A DNA stretch of 64,000 nt, from contig JBAYGT010000002.1 in NCBI GenBank assembly GCA_041666525.1, forward strand, positions 163,635 through 227,634, given 5' to 3'. Of the stretch, positions 55,630 through 63,036 are shown piece by piece. Both the position numbers and the translations under genes were made by a program. The first letter of the stretch is position 1; every line of letters begins with the position of its first letter. Under the pieces are notes generated by a model. The model searched no databases and was not told where the DNA came from. It saw nothing but the letters and a program-made list of their open reading frames with translations. This DNA comes from JBAXTZ01 sp041666525 (GTDB lineage Bacteria > Bacillota > Negativicutes > JBAXTZ01).

Positions 55630-56601
55630 CTATTTATCACTTGCAATCAGGTTGGCCACAATTTTAACGATAATATCTTTTTCCTGCGGCCGACTTTCGG
55701 CAATCATCAATGTAATAGCAATCAAGGTACTGTCTGCCATACACTTCTCACCGTTGGCATCGTATAACAGGTTATTCCGCCGCAAGAAATGCAAAAATAT
55801 CGCAGCAGCAATTCGTTTATTGCCATCAGAAAACGAATGATTTTTCACCACGAAATACAACAAGTTCGCGGCTTTTTCTTCGATGCTCGGATAAAGAGCA
55901 GTTTCGCCAAAGCTTTGATATATCGCCGCCAGTGATCCTTTGAACGACTGATCTTTTTCAACGCCAAATAGTCCGCCAAAATCGCCACGCATCAATTCAA
56001 TTATTGCCATAGCTTCCGGATACTGCAGAACATACGCCTGACTTTTAGTTACCCCTTCCAACACTACCCGGTCGTGATCGTAGGAATCAAGCACGTCGAG
56101 CGCGTAAGCGTAATCCGTCAACACCTTTATCAGCCCGGCGGCTTCCTGTAATGATTCTACCTGTTTTTCAGCGGTTCTACCCAGTAGTTTGATTGCGCTG
56201 GTGAGTGCGGCCAATTTTTCCTGCTGTTTGCTAAGCAACTGCTCGTTAATGCTGTAGCCTTGCAACAGATGTTGCTTCAACACATTCGTTGCCCAAATAC
56301 GAAATCTTGTGCCTTCGACGGATTTAACCCGATAGCCAACTGAGATAATAACATCAAGACTGTACAGCTTCCCAGGTTTGTCGGAAAAAGCAATGTGCAA
56401 AATTTGCACATTGCTTTTTTCTTCCAACTCGCCTTCACGAAACACATTGCGTATATGCTTCGTTATTACGCTGCGTTCACGGTTAAAAACCGTTGACAGC
56501 TGCTCTTGCGTCAACCAAACAGAATCGTTTTCCAAAGTCACTTCAAGATTGGTTTTTCCGTCCTCCGTCTGATAAATAACAATCGACTTTTCCATATCCA
56601 T
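55630..56601 (-). CDS. RhuM-family protein with C-terminal Fic/Doc domain
   Basis: The N-terminal RhuM domain has SVWLTQEQLSTVFNRERSV, SNVQILHIAF and YSLDVIISVGYRV. The C-terminal domain ends in a Fic motif, HSFSDGNKR, with His255. Fic proteins with this motif AMPylate target proteins. The two-domain architecture is known from virulence-protein and toxin-antitoxin families. Length is 323 aa. It lies between the integrase and the abiE pair, so it is part of the accessory cargo. No separate antitoxin gene is seen, and I do not see a clear inhibitory (S/T)xxxE(G/N) helix. Confidence 0.87.
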   Translation of the reverse strand: MDMEKSIVIYQTEDGKTNLEVTLENDSVWLTQEQLSTVFNRERSVITKHIRNVFREGELEEKSNVQILHIAFSDKPGKLYSLDVIISVGYRVKSVEGTRFRIWATNVLKQHLLQGYSINEQLLSKQQEKLAALTSAIKLLGRTAEKQVESLQEAAGLIKVLTDYAYALDVLDSYDHDRVVLEGVTKSQAYVLQYPEAMAIIELMRGDFGGLFGVEKDQSFKGSLAAIYQSFGETALYPSIEEKAANLLYFVVKNHSFSDGNKRIAAAIFLHFLRRNNLLYDANGEKCMADSTLIAITLMIAESRPQEKDIIVKIVANLIASDK

Positions 56602-56666
56602 CTAATCAATCCCTCGTCTTTATTTGCCGCATACTCTGTCCGGTGTTTTCGAATTTGTTCCTATCG

Positions 56667-57779
56667 TCACTTCTTCTTGCCGCCGTCGCTTTTCTGCTTC
56701 GGATCCTTCTTCTCAGCTTTCCCCGTAATCATATCGATAATATTCACCGCTTCGCGCTTTTCGTCTTCGATGACGTGGCTGTAGGTATTGAGCGTAACCT
56801 GAATATCGCTATGCCCCAGCAATTCCTGAATAATTTTGATATTTGCACCGTGCCGGTACAATGTCGTGGCGAAATAATGGCGCAGGTCGTGCAGCTTCAC
56901 ACCATGTCCGATTTTCGCACTGACCGAGTGATAAAACCCGTTCGGCGTGTAGGATTTATTGTTGTGTTCCAATACGAATGTGCTGATATATGGCCGCGAT
57001 TCCCGGTGCGCTTGCAACATCGCCAGCAATGCCGGAGACATCGGAATATCGCGGTTCGAATCGATGGTTTTTGTCGCCGCAAACTGGCCGACACGCTGCA
57101 GCGTCTTGTCCACCTTCAACATTCCGCGCTTAAAATCAATATCGCTCCAGGTCAGCGCCACCAGCTCGCTGCGGCGCAGGCCGGTATGCAATAAAATATT
57201 AATCCCCAACAGCAACGTCGGTGAATCCTTCAAACCATCCGCCAGTTCACGCAACGCCTCTGCATCAAACACAAACCGCTTTTTTGTCAGCGGCGGCGTC
57301 TTGATATTCCGTACCGGAGACCGCAGTATCACGCCTTCGTTAACCGCACGGTTGAAAATCATCGTCAGCGTTTGTTTGACATATAATGCAGTACGCGGCA
57401 TGTGTTTTACCGCGTTCACACACTCCTGAATATTAACCGAGCGAATCGAACCGAGCCGCATCCGTCCGAGGCGCGGCAACGCGTACTTTCTCAAAATACT
57501 GGCGTACATCTTGAGCGTCTTATCCGCCACCCGCCCGCGCACATAAACTTCCAGCGCCTTTTCCGCCCAGACTGTCAGCGTAATGTCATCGTCGTATTCC
57601 AGCGACTGACTGTATTTGTATTTCAACTCTTCCAGCCGGTCCCGGGCGCCAGTCAGTGTGTCTTCATAAAATGATTTACGGATCAGTTTACCGGTTTCGT
57701 CATAACCAATCGAAAATTGCACGCGGTAGCGGTTCCCGGATTTATAGATACTGCCCTCGTTCTGCCCGCGCTTTTTCAT
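56667..57779 (-). CDS. int: tyrosine integrase of the element
   Basis: A 370-aa phage/ICE-type integrase. An N-terminal AP2-like arm-binding domain (NEGSIYKSGNRYRVQFSIG) is followed by the SAM-like core-binding domain and the catalytic domain. Catalytic residues are Arg near 204 (HTGLRRSELV), His and Arg near 294 (HDLRHYFATTL), LGHSD and the nucleophile Tyr near 331 (NTYSHVI). ATG 57779 has GGAGG upstream. It lies 12 bases after the XRE gene in the same direction. It is the obvious enzyme for the tRNA-Leu attachment site 2.9 kb away. Confidence 0.93.
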   Translation of the reverse strand: MKKRGQNEGSIYKSGNRYRVQFSIGYDETGKLIRKSFYEDTLTGARDRLEELKYKYSQSLEYDDDITLTVWAEKALEVYVRGRVADKTLKMYASILRKYALPRLGRMRLGSIRSVNIQECVNAVKHMPRTALYVKQTLTMIFNRAVNEGVILRSPVRNIKTPPLTKKRFVFDAEALRELADGLKDSPTLLLGINILLHTGLRRSELVALTWSDIDFKRGMLKVDKTLQRVGQFAATKTIDSNRDIPMSPALLAMLQAHRESRPYISTFVLEHNNKSYTPNGFYHSVSAKIGHGVKLHDLRHYFATTLYRHGANIKIIQELLGHSDIQVTLNTYSHVIEDEKREAVNIIDMITGKAEKKDPKQKSDGGKKK

Positions 57780-57790
57780 GCCGACCTCCG

Positions 57791-58105
57791 TTAATTCTCA
57801 ATCTTCTTGCCCGATTTATTGACAATAATAAACGATTTAATCATCGTGTAAATAATCTTCTTCTGGGCGGCGGTCAACCCGCCAAAATCGCGCCAGATGT
57901 CCGCTGTCTCGACACTGAAATCAAACATTGAGTCCATCGACACGCCAAACAGCGTACACAGCTTAATAATATTCTCATAATCCGGCATCGTGCGGTCAGT
58001 CTCCCACGCCGCAACCGAAGTCTGATGTATCCCCAGCGCTGCCGCAAGCTCCGTCTGGGTAAACCGGTTTTTCGCCCGGAGAGTTTTCAACTTTGCGCCA
58101 ATCAT
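57791..58105 (-). CDS. XRE-family repressor
   Basis: A 104-aa protein with an N-terminal helix-turn-helix (FTQTELAAALGIHQTSVAAWE, at about residues 16-36) and a short C-terminal part. I choose ATG 58105, preceded by GAGGTGG; an upstream in-frame ATG has no such signal. It is divergent from the HTH gene at 58258 across a 152-base AT-rich region, the usual layout of a lysogeny switch. It probably controls its own gene, the integrase downstream and the rightward genes. Confidence 0.9.
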   Translation of the reverse strand: MIGAKLKTLRAKNRFTQTELAAALGIHQTSVAAWETDRTMPDYENIIKLCTLFGVSMDSMFDFSVETADIWRDFGGLTAAQKKIIYTMIKSFIIVNKSGKKIEN

Positions 58106-58184
58106 AATCCACCTCATCACTTAACACTAATTAATGTCTCTAACAGTAATCTACATCATTCTAATATATTTTGCAATATTTTTC

Positions 58185-58213
58185 TTGCACGTCACTAATA
58201 TTTGCGCTATTAT
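58185..58213 (+). promoter_or_regulatory. rightward promoter of the element
   Basis: TTGCAC (58185-58190) and TATTAT (58208-58213) with 17 bases between; an overlapping perfect TATAAT starts at 58211 with a longer spacer. It faces away from the repressor gene. CACTAAT occurs near 58125 and again near 58193 and may be a repressor half-site. Confidence 0.5.
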
Positions 58214-58257
58214 AATGTCGTAGCTATTATATTCAAAATTTTATGGAGGTTGGTATT

Positions 58258-58458
58258 ATGTTCAAGACCATCGAAGAATTCGCGAAGATCACCGGCATGT
58301 CCGCCTGCTTCATCCGCAAACTCTGCCGCACTCCGGATTTTCCAGTCATGAAAGTCGGCTGCAAGTACATGATTGATTCCGAAGCCGCCATACAGTTCCT
58401 CAAAGAACGCGCATCATACCGCGACTATATGAAAATCAAAAACCGCCGCAAAGCGTAG
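58258..58458 (+). CDS. small helix-turn-helix protein, excisionase-like
   Basis: A 66-aa MerR/excisionase-type protein: FKTIEEFAKITGMSACFIRKL forms the helix-turn-helix, and FPVMKVGCKYMIDSEAAIQFL the wing. ATG 58258 has GGAGG eight bases upstream; an ATG at 58243 would include that ribosome binding site and is rejected. It is the first gene of the rightward operon opposite the repressor, where an excisionase or Cro-like regulator is expected. Confidence 0.8.
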   Translation: MFKTIEEFAKITGMSACFIRKLCRTPDFPVMKVGCKYMIDSEAAIQFLKERASYRDYMKIKNRRKA

Positions 58459-58465
58459 GTGCTCC

Positions 58466-58831
58466 ATGGAAAAAGCAATTGCACCGGAAAACCGCACATC
58501 ATTCAATCTGTATCTGGAATTGTTCAGCGTCGTCCGGATGAAGTTCGAAACCAGCTGCATCGACAACAACGCGCTCATCCTCTACGTCAACCTACTGTAT
58601 TTCGCCAACCGCTTCCGCTGGAAACCGTTTTGCACTCCGGAAATTAAACTGCTCGCCCATTGCGAATTCGGTCACAACATCTTCCTCAAGTCACGCCAGC
58701 AGCTCAAAGATGCCCATCTCATACTGCACGAACCGTCCGGACGTTATGCCCCGACCTATTATATGGTACCGGTCAGCAACAACATCGAACAGTTTCGCAA
58801 AATCATTGCCGCCGTTCCCACTCCCGACTGA
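58466..58831 (+). CDS. short protein resembling a replication-initiator N-terminal domain
   Basis: A 121-aa protein. The segment ALILYVNLLYFANRFRWKPF, then LKSRQQLKDAHLI, looks like the winged-helix N-terminal domain of phage replication organisers and DnaD-like proteins. The rest of such a protein is missing. It follows the HTH gene by seven bases. The DNA just after it has DnaA boxes, which fits a replication role, but homology is only suggested by pattern. Confidence 0.55.
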   Translation: MEKAIAPENRTSFNLYLELFSVVRMKFETSCIDNNALILYVNLLYFANRFRWKPFCTPEIKLLAHCEFGHNIFLKSRQQLKDAHLILHEPSGRYAPTYYMVPVSNNIEQFRKIIAAVPTPD

Positions 58832-58871
58832 GTGAGCATACCCGGCTCACTCTTTTTTCTTGCTCATCACC

Positions 58872-59062
58872 TGTGGATAACTTATAATTAATTGTGGACA
58901 ACCACTGATTTTCTGTTGATAACCCTGTTGGTAACAATTCGAGTAGTTTAAAATATAAACTGCTTACTCAACCGTTGTTGTTTATAATATAAACCGATGT
59001 GTAAACCTATTATCTAAATGGTAAAACTCGTTTAAAATAAAAAGATATAGTAGTAGTACTAC
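58872..59062. other. DnaA-box and palindrome cluster (candidate origin or control region)
   Basis: A perfect DnaA box TGTGGATAA lies at 58872-58880, with one-mismatch copies at 58893-58901 (TGTGGACAA) and 58914-58922 (TGTTGATAA), all in one orientation. An AT-rich stretch follows with two near-identical 15-base palindromes, GTTTAAAATATAAAC (58946-58960) and GTTTATAATATAAAC (58980-58994), 34 bases apart, and a partial third copy near 59030. The region ends with palindrome GTAGTACTAC (59053-59062). The non-coding stretch runs 58832-59092. Confidence 0.5.
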
Positions 59063-59092
59063 GGCATAATTTCAAAACGAAGGAGGCGAACG

Positions 59093-59596
59093 ATTATTAA
59101 CCCCAGCAGCGAACCAAACAACTCCGCCAACAAACCCGACGCCCTTGACCGCGAACAACCAGATACCGCCAAGTATCTGCCGATCATCAAAAAATTCGCC
59201 CGCCACTACCGCAATATCATCGAGGATTCCGAACAAGAAGCCTGGCTCGCTTACGCCGAAACATTACACGACTACGATCCCGCCAAGAATTGCCTGTTCA
59301 CGACGTTTCTGTTCTGGAAACTACGCTGGCATTTCAAACAGCTCACGCAAAACTACCGCCGCCGTCAGAAACTGCACAACGAACTATGCGCACAGCAACT
59401 GTTGGAAAAACAAATCAAGCCGCTGACCAATGTTCCGGAAATCAATATCAACAACCTGCCGCCGCGCATCCGCGAAGCTGCACAACACATTCTGTCCGGT
59501 AAAACACTTAGCCAAACCGCCCGGACGATGCGGATTACACCGCAAGCCGTGAAAAACCTGCTCCTCCGTGCCAGAAGAAAAGCGCTGCTTCGTTAG
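59093..59596 (+). CDS. sigma-70-like regulator with apparent AUU start codon
   Basis: A continuous frame of 167 codons encodes a small sigma-like protein. YLPIIKKFARHYRNIIED, QEAWLAYAETLHDYDPAK and FTTFLFWKLRW resemble sigma region 2; LSQTARTMRITPQAVKNLL at the C-terminus resembles the region 4 helix-turn-helix. No ATG, GTG or TTG occurs in frame between an upstream stop (near 59050) and the middle of the gene. A strong GAAGGAGG (59079-59086) stands exactly six bases before ATT 59093, so I propose AUU initiation. A TTG at 59402 would give only the C-terminal 64 residues. It probably directs transcription of the genes to its right. Confidence 0.7.
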   Translation: MINPSSEPNNSANKPDALDREQPDTAKYLPIIKKFARHYRNIIEDSEQEAWLAYAETLHDYDPAKNCLFTTFLFWKLRWHFKQLTQNYRRRQKLHNELCAQQLLEKQIKPLTNVPEININNLPPRIREAAQHILSGKTLSQTARTMRITPQAVKNLLLRARRKALLR

Positions 59597-59605
59597 CATT
59601 CATTC

Positions 59606-59635
59606 AACGGTTCGTGCAAACGAGCCGTTTTTTTT
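59606..59635 (+). terminator. intrinsic terminator after the sigma-like gene
   Basis: A ten-base stem with one G-U pair (59606-59615 with 59620-59629), loop GCAA, and a run of eight T. Confidence 0.85.
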
Positions 59636-59724
59636 GATTTGGTTTAAACTCGCCTGTTTCCGGCAATATCTATTTACAGAGAGCAATCTCCGCCAAACAA
59701 AATCTTATGGAAGGAGCAAAAATC

Positions 59725-59946
59725 ATGGCAGCAACTGAAATCCCTCAAGCCAAGTCTTTGGTCTGCGTCACCTCGTACACTAATGACAAAGGCAAAGTCG
59801 TTCACCGCAACAGCACGTTTTCCAACGTAAAAATCGATGCGCCGGTGCAAAACCTGTTGGACGCCGGAAGCGCGATCTTCAACTTGAAAAACGAAGCGCT
59901 GTACGAACTGACCACCGTCCTCGAAAACAAAATCGTCAACGAATAA
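59725..59946 (+). CDS. DUF1659 family protein
   Basis: A 73-aa soluble protein that looks like DUF1659: AKSLVCVTSYTNDKGKVVHR, then SNVKIDAPVQNLLDAGSAI and a C-terminal helix. ATG 59725 has AAGGAG eight bases upstream. DUF1659 and DUF2922 genes are commonly adjacent in Bacillota; their function is unknown. Here the pair follows the sigma-like gene and its terminator, so it must have its own promoter, possibly one read by that factor. Confidence 0.75.
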   Translation: MAATEIPQAKSLVCVTSYTNDKGKVVHRNSTFSNVKIDAPVQNLLDAGSAIFNLKNEALYELTTVLENKIVNE

Positions 59947-59983
59947 CCACCAACTATCTGAAATCTGAAACAAGGAGGAACCT

Positions 59984-60199
59984 ATGTCTACTCAGCTAAA
60001 CATGAATTTCAAGGATGCCGTCGGTGCTGACTACAAAATCGCTATCAGCCAACCGAAACCCGGCCTTGACGCCGCAACAATCCGCACTAACGCACAGGCA
60101 ATCGTCACCGCCAACATCTTCGCCAATAAAGGCAGCAATCTTGCCAGCTACGCCGGCGCCCAACTGGTCGAAACTACCAAAACCGATTTCGCATCGTAA
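59984..60199 (+). CDS. DUF2922 family protein
   Basis: A 71-aa protein of DUF2922 appearance: LNMNFKDAVGADYKIAISQPK and then TIRTNAQAIVTANIFAN. A perfect AGGAGG lies five bases before the ATG. It is the usual companion of DUF1659. No membrane segment. A terminator follows 20 bases after the stop, so DUF1659-DUF2922 forms its own short transcription unit. Confidence 0.75.
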   Translation: MSTQLNMNFKDAVGADYKIAISQPKPGLDAATIRTNAQAIVTANIFANKGSNLASYAGAQLVETTKTDFAS

Positions 60200-60220
60200 T
60201 CCTGTAAAATCCGCTGACGC

Positions 60221-60245
60221 TCCACCGCGACCGGTGGATTTTTTT
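60221..60245 (+). terminator. intrinsic terminator after the DUF2922 gene
   Basis: A seven-base G-C-rich stem (60221-60227 with 60232-60238), loop CGAC, followed by seven T. Confidence 0.85.
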
Positions 60246-60280
60246 CGCCAATCATCAAATTTTGAAAGGACAACCGCCAA

Positions 60281-60580
60281 ATGCAATCAGTAATAACCGA
60301 TTTTGAAGGATTGAACGTAATACTCCGTGACGAGAACGGCAACAGAGACGTACTCAATATCTTCGATCTCTGCGAACTGGAAGAAGGGAACAAATTGACA
60401 ACCACCATCAGCGGCAAGGAAATACCGGTCACGATTGACCGTTTCGAAGCTGAATTCGCGGTACTGGAAGTTATTAACCCGGATGGCTCCGTCCGTACCT
60501 TCAACATGGAAATCCGCGAACTCGCCGGAATCCACGTTGGCCAAATCATCAAATCCAGAGTATTGCAAACCTTCGAGTAG
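60281..60580 (+). CDS. hypothetical protein of the element
   Basis: A 99-aa acidic protein with a mostly beta pattern (VILRDENGNRDVLNIFDL, GKEIPVTIDRFEAEFAVLEV). No membrane segment, signal or known motif seen. AAAGGA lies ten bases before the ATG. It follows the DUF2922 terminator and precedes a non-coding structured stretch. Function unknown. Confidence 0.6.
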   Translation: MQSVITDFEGLNVILRDENGNRDVLNIFDLCELEEGNKLTTTISGKEIPVTIDRFEAEFAVLEVINPDGSVRTFNMEIRELAGIHVGQIIKSRVLQTFE

Positions 60581-61016
60581 CGGCGCAGGCGGCGGTTATC
60601 CCGTACGCGCCAGCTGCAACGTTCCAAACGACGCGCGCGGTATTTTTTCTTCCAATCGGCGCGCGTCGTCTTTTGCAGCCAGCGGCGGAGATACCGCCGA
60701 CGAAAGCAAGCTGCTCGTCTCCGTCGTTACTAATTGCGCATTGCCGTAAGCTATTCCAGCGCACTTGACGCAGTGAGCGATCAGCAAAACGGCATGTTTG
60801 AGCCACCGGCGAGTTTGCCGTTTGCCGCGAACAAGTCTTAGTGCGCTATAGCGAAACTGCACGGCGCTTGATTTTTTCTGTTTCGTCTTTTTGATCAAGC
60901 AAAAAGATGAAAAAACACCCTACACATACAAACATATTCACCTTGATCAGAAACTGGCAGGAACCGGCAAAAAAATCGCAATTAGCCACAAAATTACCGA
61001 TCAGCAGGAGCAACTA
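60581..61016. other. structured intergenic stretch without a supported gene
   Basis: I see no credible coding region in these 436 bases, which are visibly richer in G and C than the host genes. Two strong inverted repeats stand out. ACGACGCGCGC (60628-60638) pairs perfectly with 60659-60669 across a 20-base loop. TTTCGTCTTTTTG (60881-60893) pairs with 60900-60912 with one wobble. The first could terminate the preceding gene or be part of a small RNA. Confidence 0.45.
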
Positions 61017-61322
61017 ATGACCGCCAAAGTAAAAATCCTCTGGACCCGCCGGATTCAGCGCCGGAAAAACAAACCGTACATCGCCGCCAAAACTTATATT
61101 GTTGAATATGACGGCACTCTTGCCAATCTCTGCACAGTGCTCGCCTACACCATTCGCCGCCGCCAACGGCTGGTAATGATAATTATTGACGGTATGCAGT
61201 TGCATAAGTCCGCGACCGGCAAAATCACCCTCGAACCAATCGAAAACATTCCGGAAATAAACCAACATTACCCCAACAGCCATCTGCCCTACTCCCGAAA
61301 AAGACCTCTCAACCCCAAATAA
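61017..61322 (+). CDS. hypothetical basic protein of the element
   Basis: A 101-aa, Lys/Arg-rich protein. The part RIQRRKNKPYIAAKTYIVEYDG looks beta-rich, and TIRRRQRLVMIIIDGMQL follows. ATG 61017 has CAGGAG six bases upstream. The frame is open further left to 60891, but that stretch forms a hairpin and lacks a ribosome binding site. I do not recognise a family. Confidence 0.5.
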   Translation: MTAKVKILWTRRIQRRKNKPYIAAKTYIVEYDGTLANLCTVLAYTIRRRQRLVMIIIDGMQLHKSATGKITLEPIENIPEINQHYPNSHLPYSRKRPLNPK

Positions 61323-62320
61323 CTCTACTCTGCTCACCGTAACTACTCTTTTCTCTCCAAGTAGTACTACTTCTCTCCCACAATAGGTCTTACTCTATAA
61401 TAAAAATCCTTGCCGCCGAAGCCGACCGGCGCAGGCGGCCTTGCGGAGTGGGCGCAGCGTCTAACCGCGCCCTGCGACCACGCAGCTAATTTCCGGCGCA
61501 CTTCCCCGATTTTCAGTACTTTCTCAAAAAAATCGTAAAGTGCCGAAAAAACAACGCGCAGAAATGCCCCTAGAACGTTGCAGCACAACGGTACGCGACG
61601 GTTTATACCTCCCGAATTTCGCAAAATCAGTCAATTATTCCGCGCGGCGAACGAGTGAGCCGCCTTGCGGAGCGAAGTGCAGCAGCGTGAGCGCTCACGC
61701 TCTCCGGCGTTCCATCCCGCCTAACAGACAACAATCGGCCGCCGGAAACCGCCTGCGCAGGGAATGGCTCTACGAATGCCACGCGTCCGATAGTATCGTT
61801 ATGTAGAGTGTCCGTTTACGGATTGCCGCAGGCAACCTGCACGGCACTATACATAACGCTTATTATCGTTGATGCGCCGAAGCACGAAAACTTTGAATTG
61901 CGCCAGAGGCTTACAATCAGCCGACAGGCTGCCCGCCGAAGCACTGCTAATCTCAATGCCAGCAGGAAACAATATTAGCCACACAAGCTGCGATTGGCAC
62001 CGGCGGCACTTTGAGGCGGGTTTTAGCGAGGATATTCGCGGCATACCAGTAGCGGGCGAACGTCTGCGCGATGAAGCGGCGGCGGGAGTGGGCAATCCGT
62101 CATTGCGTCTGCGGTTGTCACAAGGATCTCTCGAACGGCTATCCGCTGCCGGTCGAGATGTCCGCAGCTGACGAGCAGTCGCTACCATTGCCCAATCCTG
62201 CCAGAGCGCGCGCAGTCGCACCGCCGCAGCGGTGGCTCGCGGATATGGCGCGAATATCATCCAAAACGGGTGGGCCGGTTCCCTTTTCAACCACACTAAA
62301 AAATTAAAGGAGTAACTTTT
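61323..62320. other. about 1 kb without a supported gene
   Basis: Several overlapping frames are open here on both strands, but their peptides are rich in Arg, Ser, Ala and Pro, lack ribosome binding sites and look like by-products of high G+C. Notable structures are AAGTAGTACTACTT (61359-61372), a perfect 14-base palindrome sharing its core with 59053-59062, and an 18-base perfect palindrome at 61684-61701. It could be a decayed gene, a packaging or transfer site, or a non-coding RNA; the sequence alone does not decide. Confidence 0.4.
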
Positions 62321-62494
62321 ATGAACATCGACATTTTCCAAATCCTCAAACTGGTTTTTCATTTGGTCGAGGATACCGAATTGAAGGATAACAAAACTTT
62401 CCAGATCGTCAAAGAAGTTGTCAATTCGATTGACACCAATCCGCAGCGTGATGCAGTTCAATCCTTGCCGCAGCCGAAAGACGGGGTGCGATGA
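62321..62494 (+). CDS. small protein upstream of the amidase
   Basis: A 57-aa protein, NIDIFQILKLVFHLVEDTEL at its start and QPKDGVR at its end, helical and soluble by appearance. AAAGGAG lies eight bases before the ATG. Its stop overlaps the amidase start (ATGA), so the two are translated together. I do not recognise a family; a chaperone or regulatory role for the lysis cassette is a guess. Confidence 0.65.
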   Translation: MNIDIFQILKLVFHLVEDTELKDNKTFQIVKEVVNSIDTNPQRDAVQSLPQPKDGVR

Positions 62495-63036
62495 GAATTT
62501 GCATCGACGCCGGGCATACCGGTACGAATCCGGATTGTGATCCAGGCGCAATCGGTAAAAACTGCAAAGAGTGTGAAATCAACCTTGCCGTCGCTTTGAA
62601 GCTCGACATCCTGCTGCGCGAACGCGGCCATTTGACTCTACTCACCCGCACTACTCCCGACAACCCGGACAGTGATGGTTTGCGCTACCGCACCGATCTG
62701 TCCGACAAGTTCGACGCCGACATTTTCGTATCGCTGCACTGCAACGGCTTCTACAATCCCGCCGCCTACGGCTTCGAGTGCTGGTTTTTCGAAAAATCCT
62801 ACAAAGGCAAATTACTGGCACAAACCATAGCCGCTCAACTCAAAGCCAAAACTCCCCTCGCCAGCCGCGGCGCCAAAGGCACTTACAATCTTTATGTCCT
62901 CAAAAACACCAAAGCACCAGCCGTTCTCGTTGAAATGGGCTTCATCTCCAATCCGTCCGACGAACAATATCTCATGAGCGATGCCGGACAAAAGGCAATT
63001 GCTCAGGCAATATGCGACGCACTGCAATTCGGCTGA
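62491..63036 (+). CDS. N-acetylmuramoyl-L-alanine amidase (Amidase_3), endolysin-like
   Basis: A 181-aa zinc amidase consisting of just the catalytic domain. Metal ligands are H9 (DAGHTG), E29 (CEINLAV) and H83 (SLHCNGF), and the catalytic Glu is E148 (LVEMGFISN). No signal peptide and no cell-wall-binding domain, so it would need a holin to reach the wall. Two small membrane protein genes directly downstream supply such a function. Together they form a phage-type lysis cassette. Confidence 0.93.
   Translation: MRICIDAGHTGTNPDCDPGAIGKNCKECEINLAVALKLDILLRERGHLTLLTRTTPDNPDSDGLRYRTDLSDKFDADIFVSLHCNGFYNPAAYGFECWFFEKSYKGKLLAQTIAAQLKAKTPLASRGAKGTYNLYVLKNTKAPAVLVEMGFISNPSDEQYLMSDAGQKAIAQAICDALQFG

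Noticed and set aside
59402..59596. A 64-aa HTH protein starting at TTG 59402
   Set aside because: The same frame is open much further left and encodes region-2-like sequence behind a strong ribosome binding site, so the longer protein is preferred.
60891..61016. Leftward extension of the basic protein at 61017
   Set aside because: The extended start is a TTG inside a hairpin with no Shine-Dalgarno sequence; ATG 61017 has CAGGAG at good spacing.
61540..61806. Plus-strand open frame of 88 codons
   Set aside because: The peptide has low-quality composition and no ribosome binding site; it is probably a by-product of high G+C.
61847..62551. Minus-strand open frame of 234 codons
   Set aside because: Its end lies opposite the amidase and the small gene before it, the peptide is rich in Arg and Ser without motifs, and no ribosome binding site is visible.
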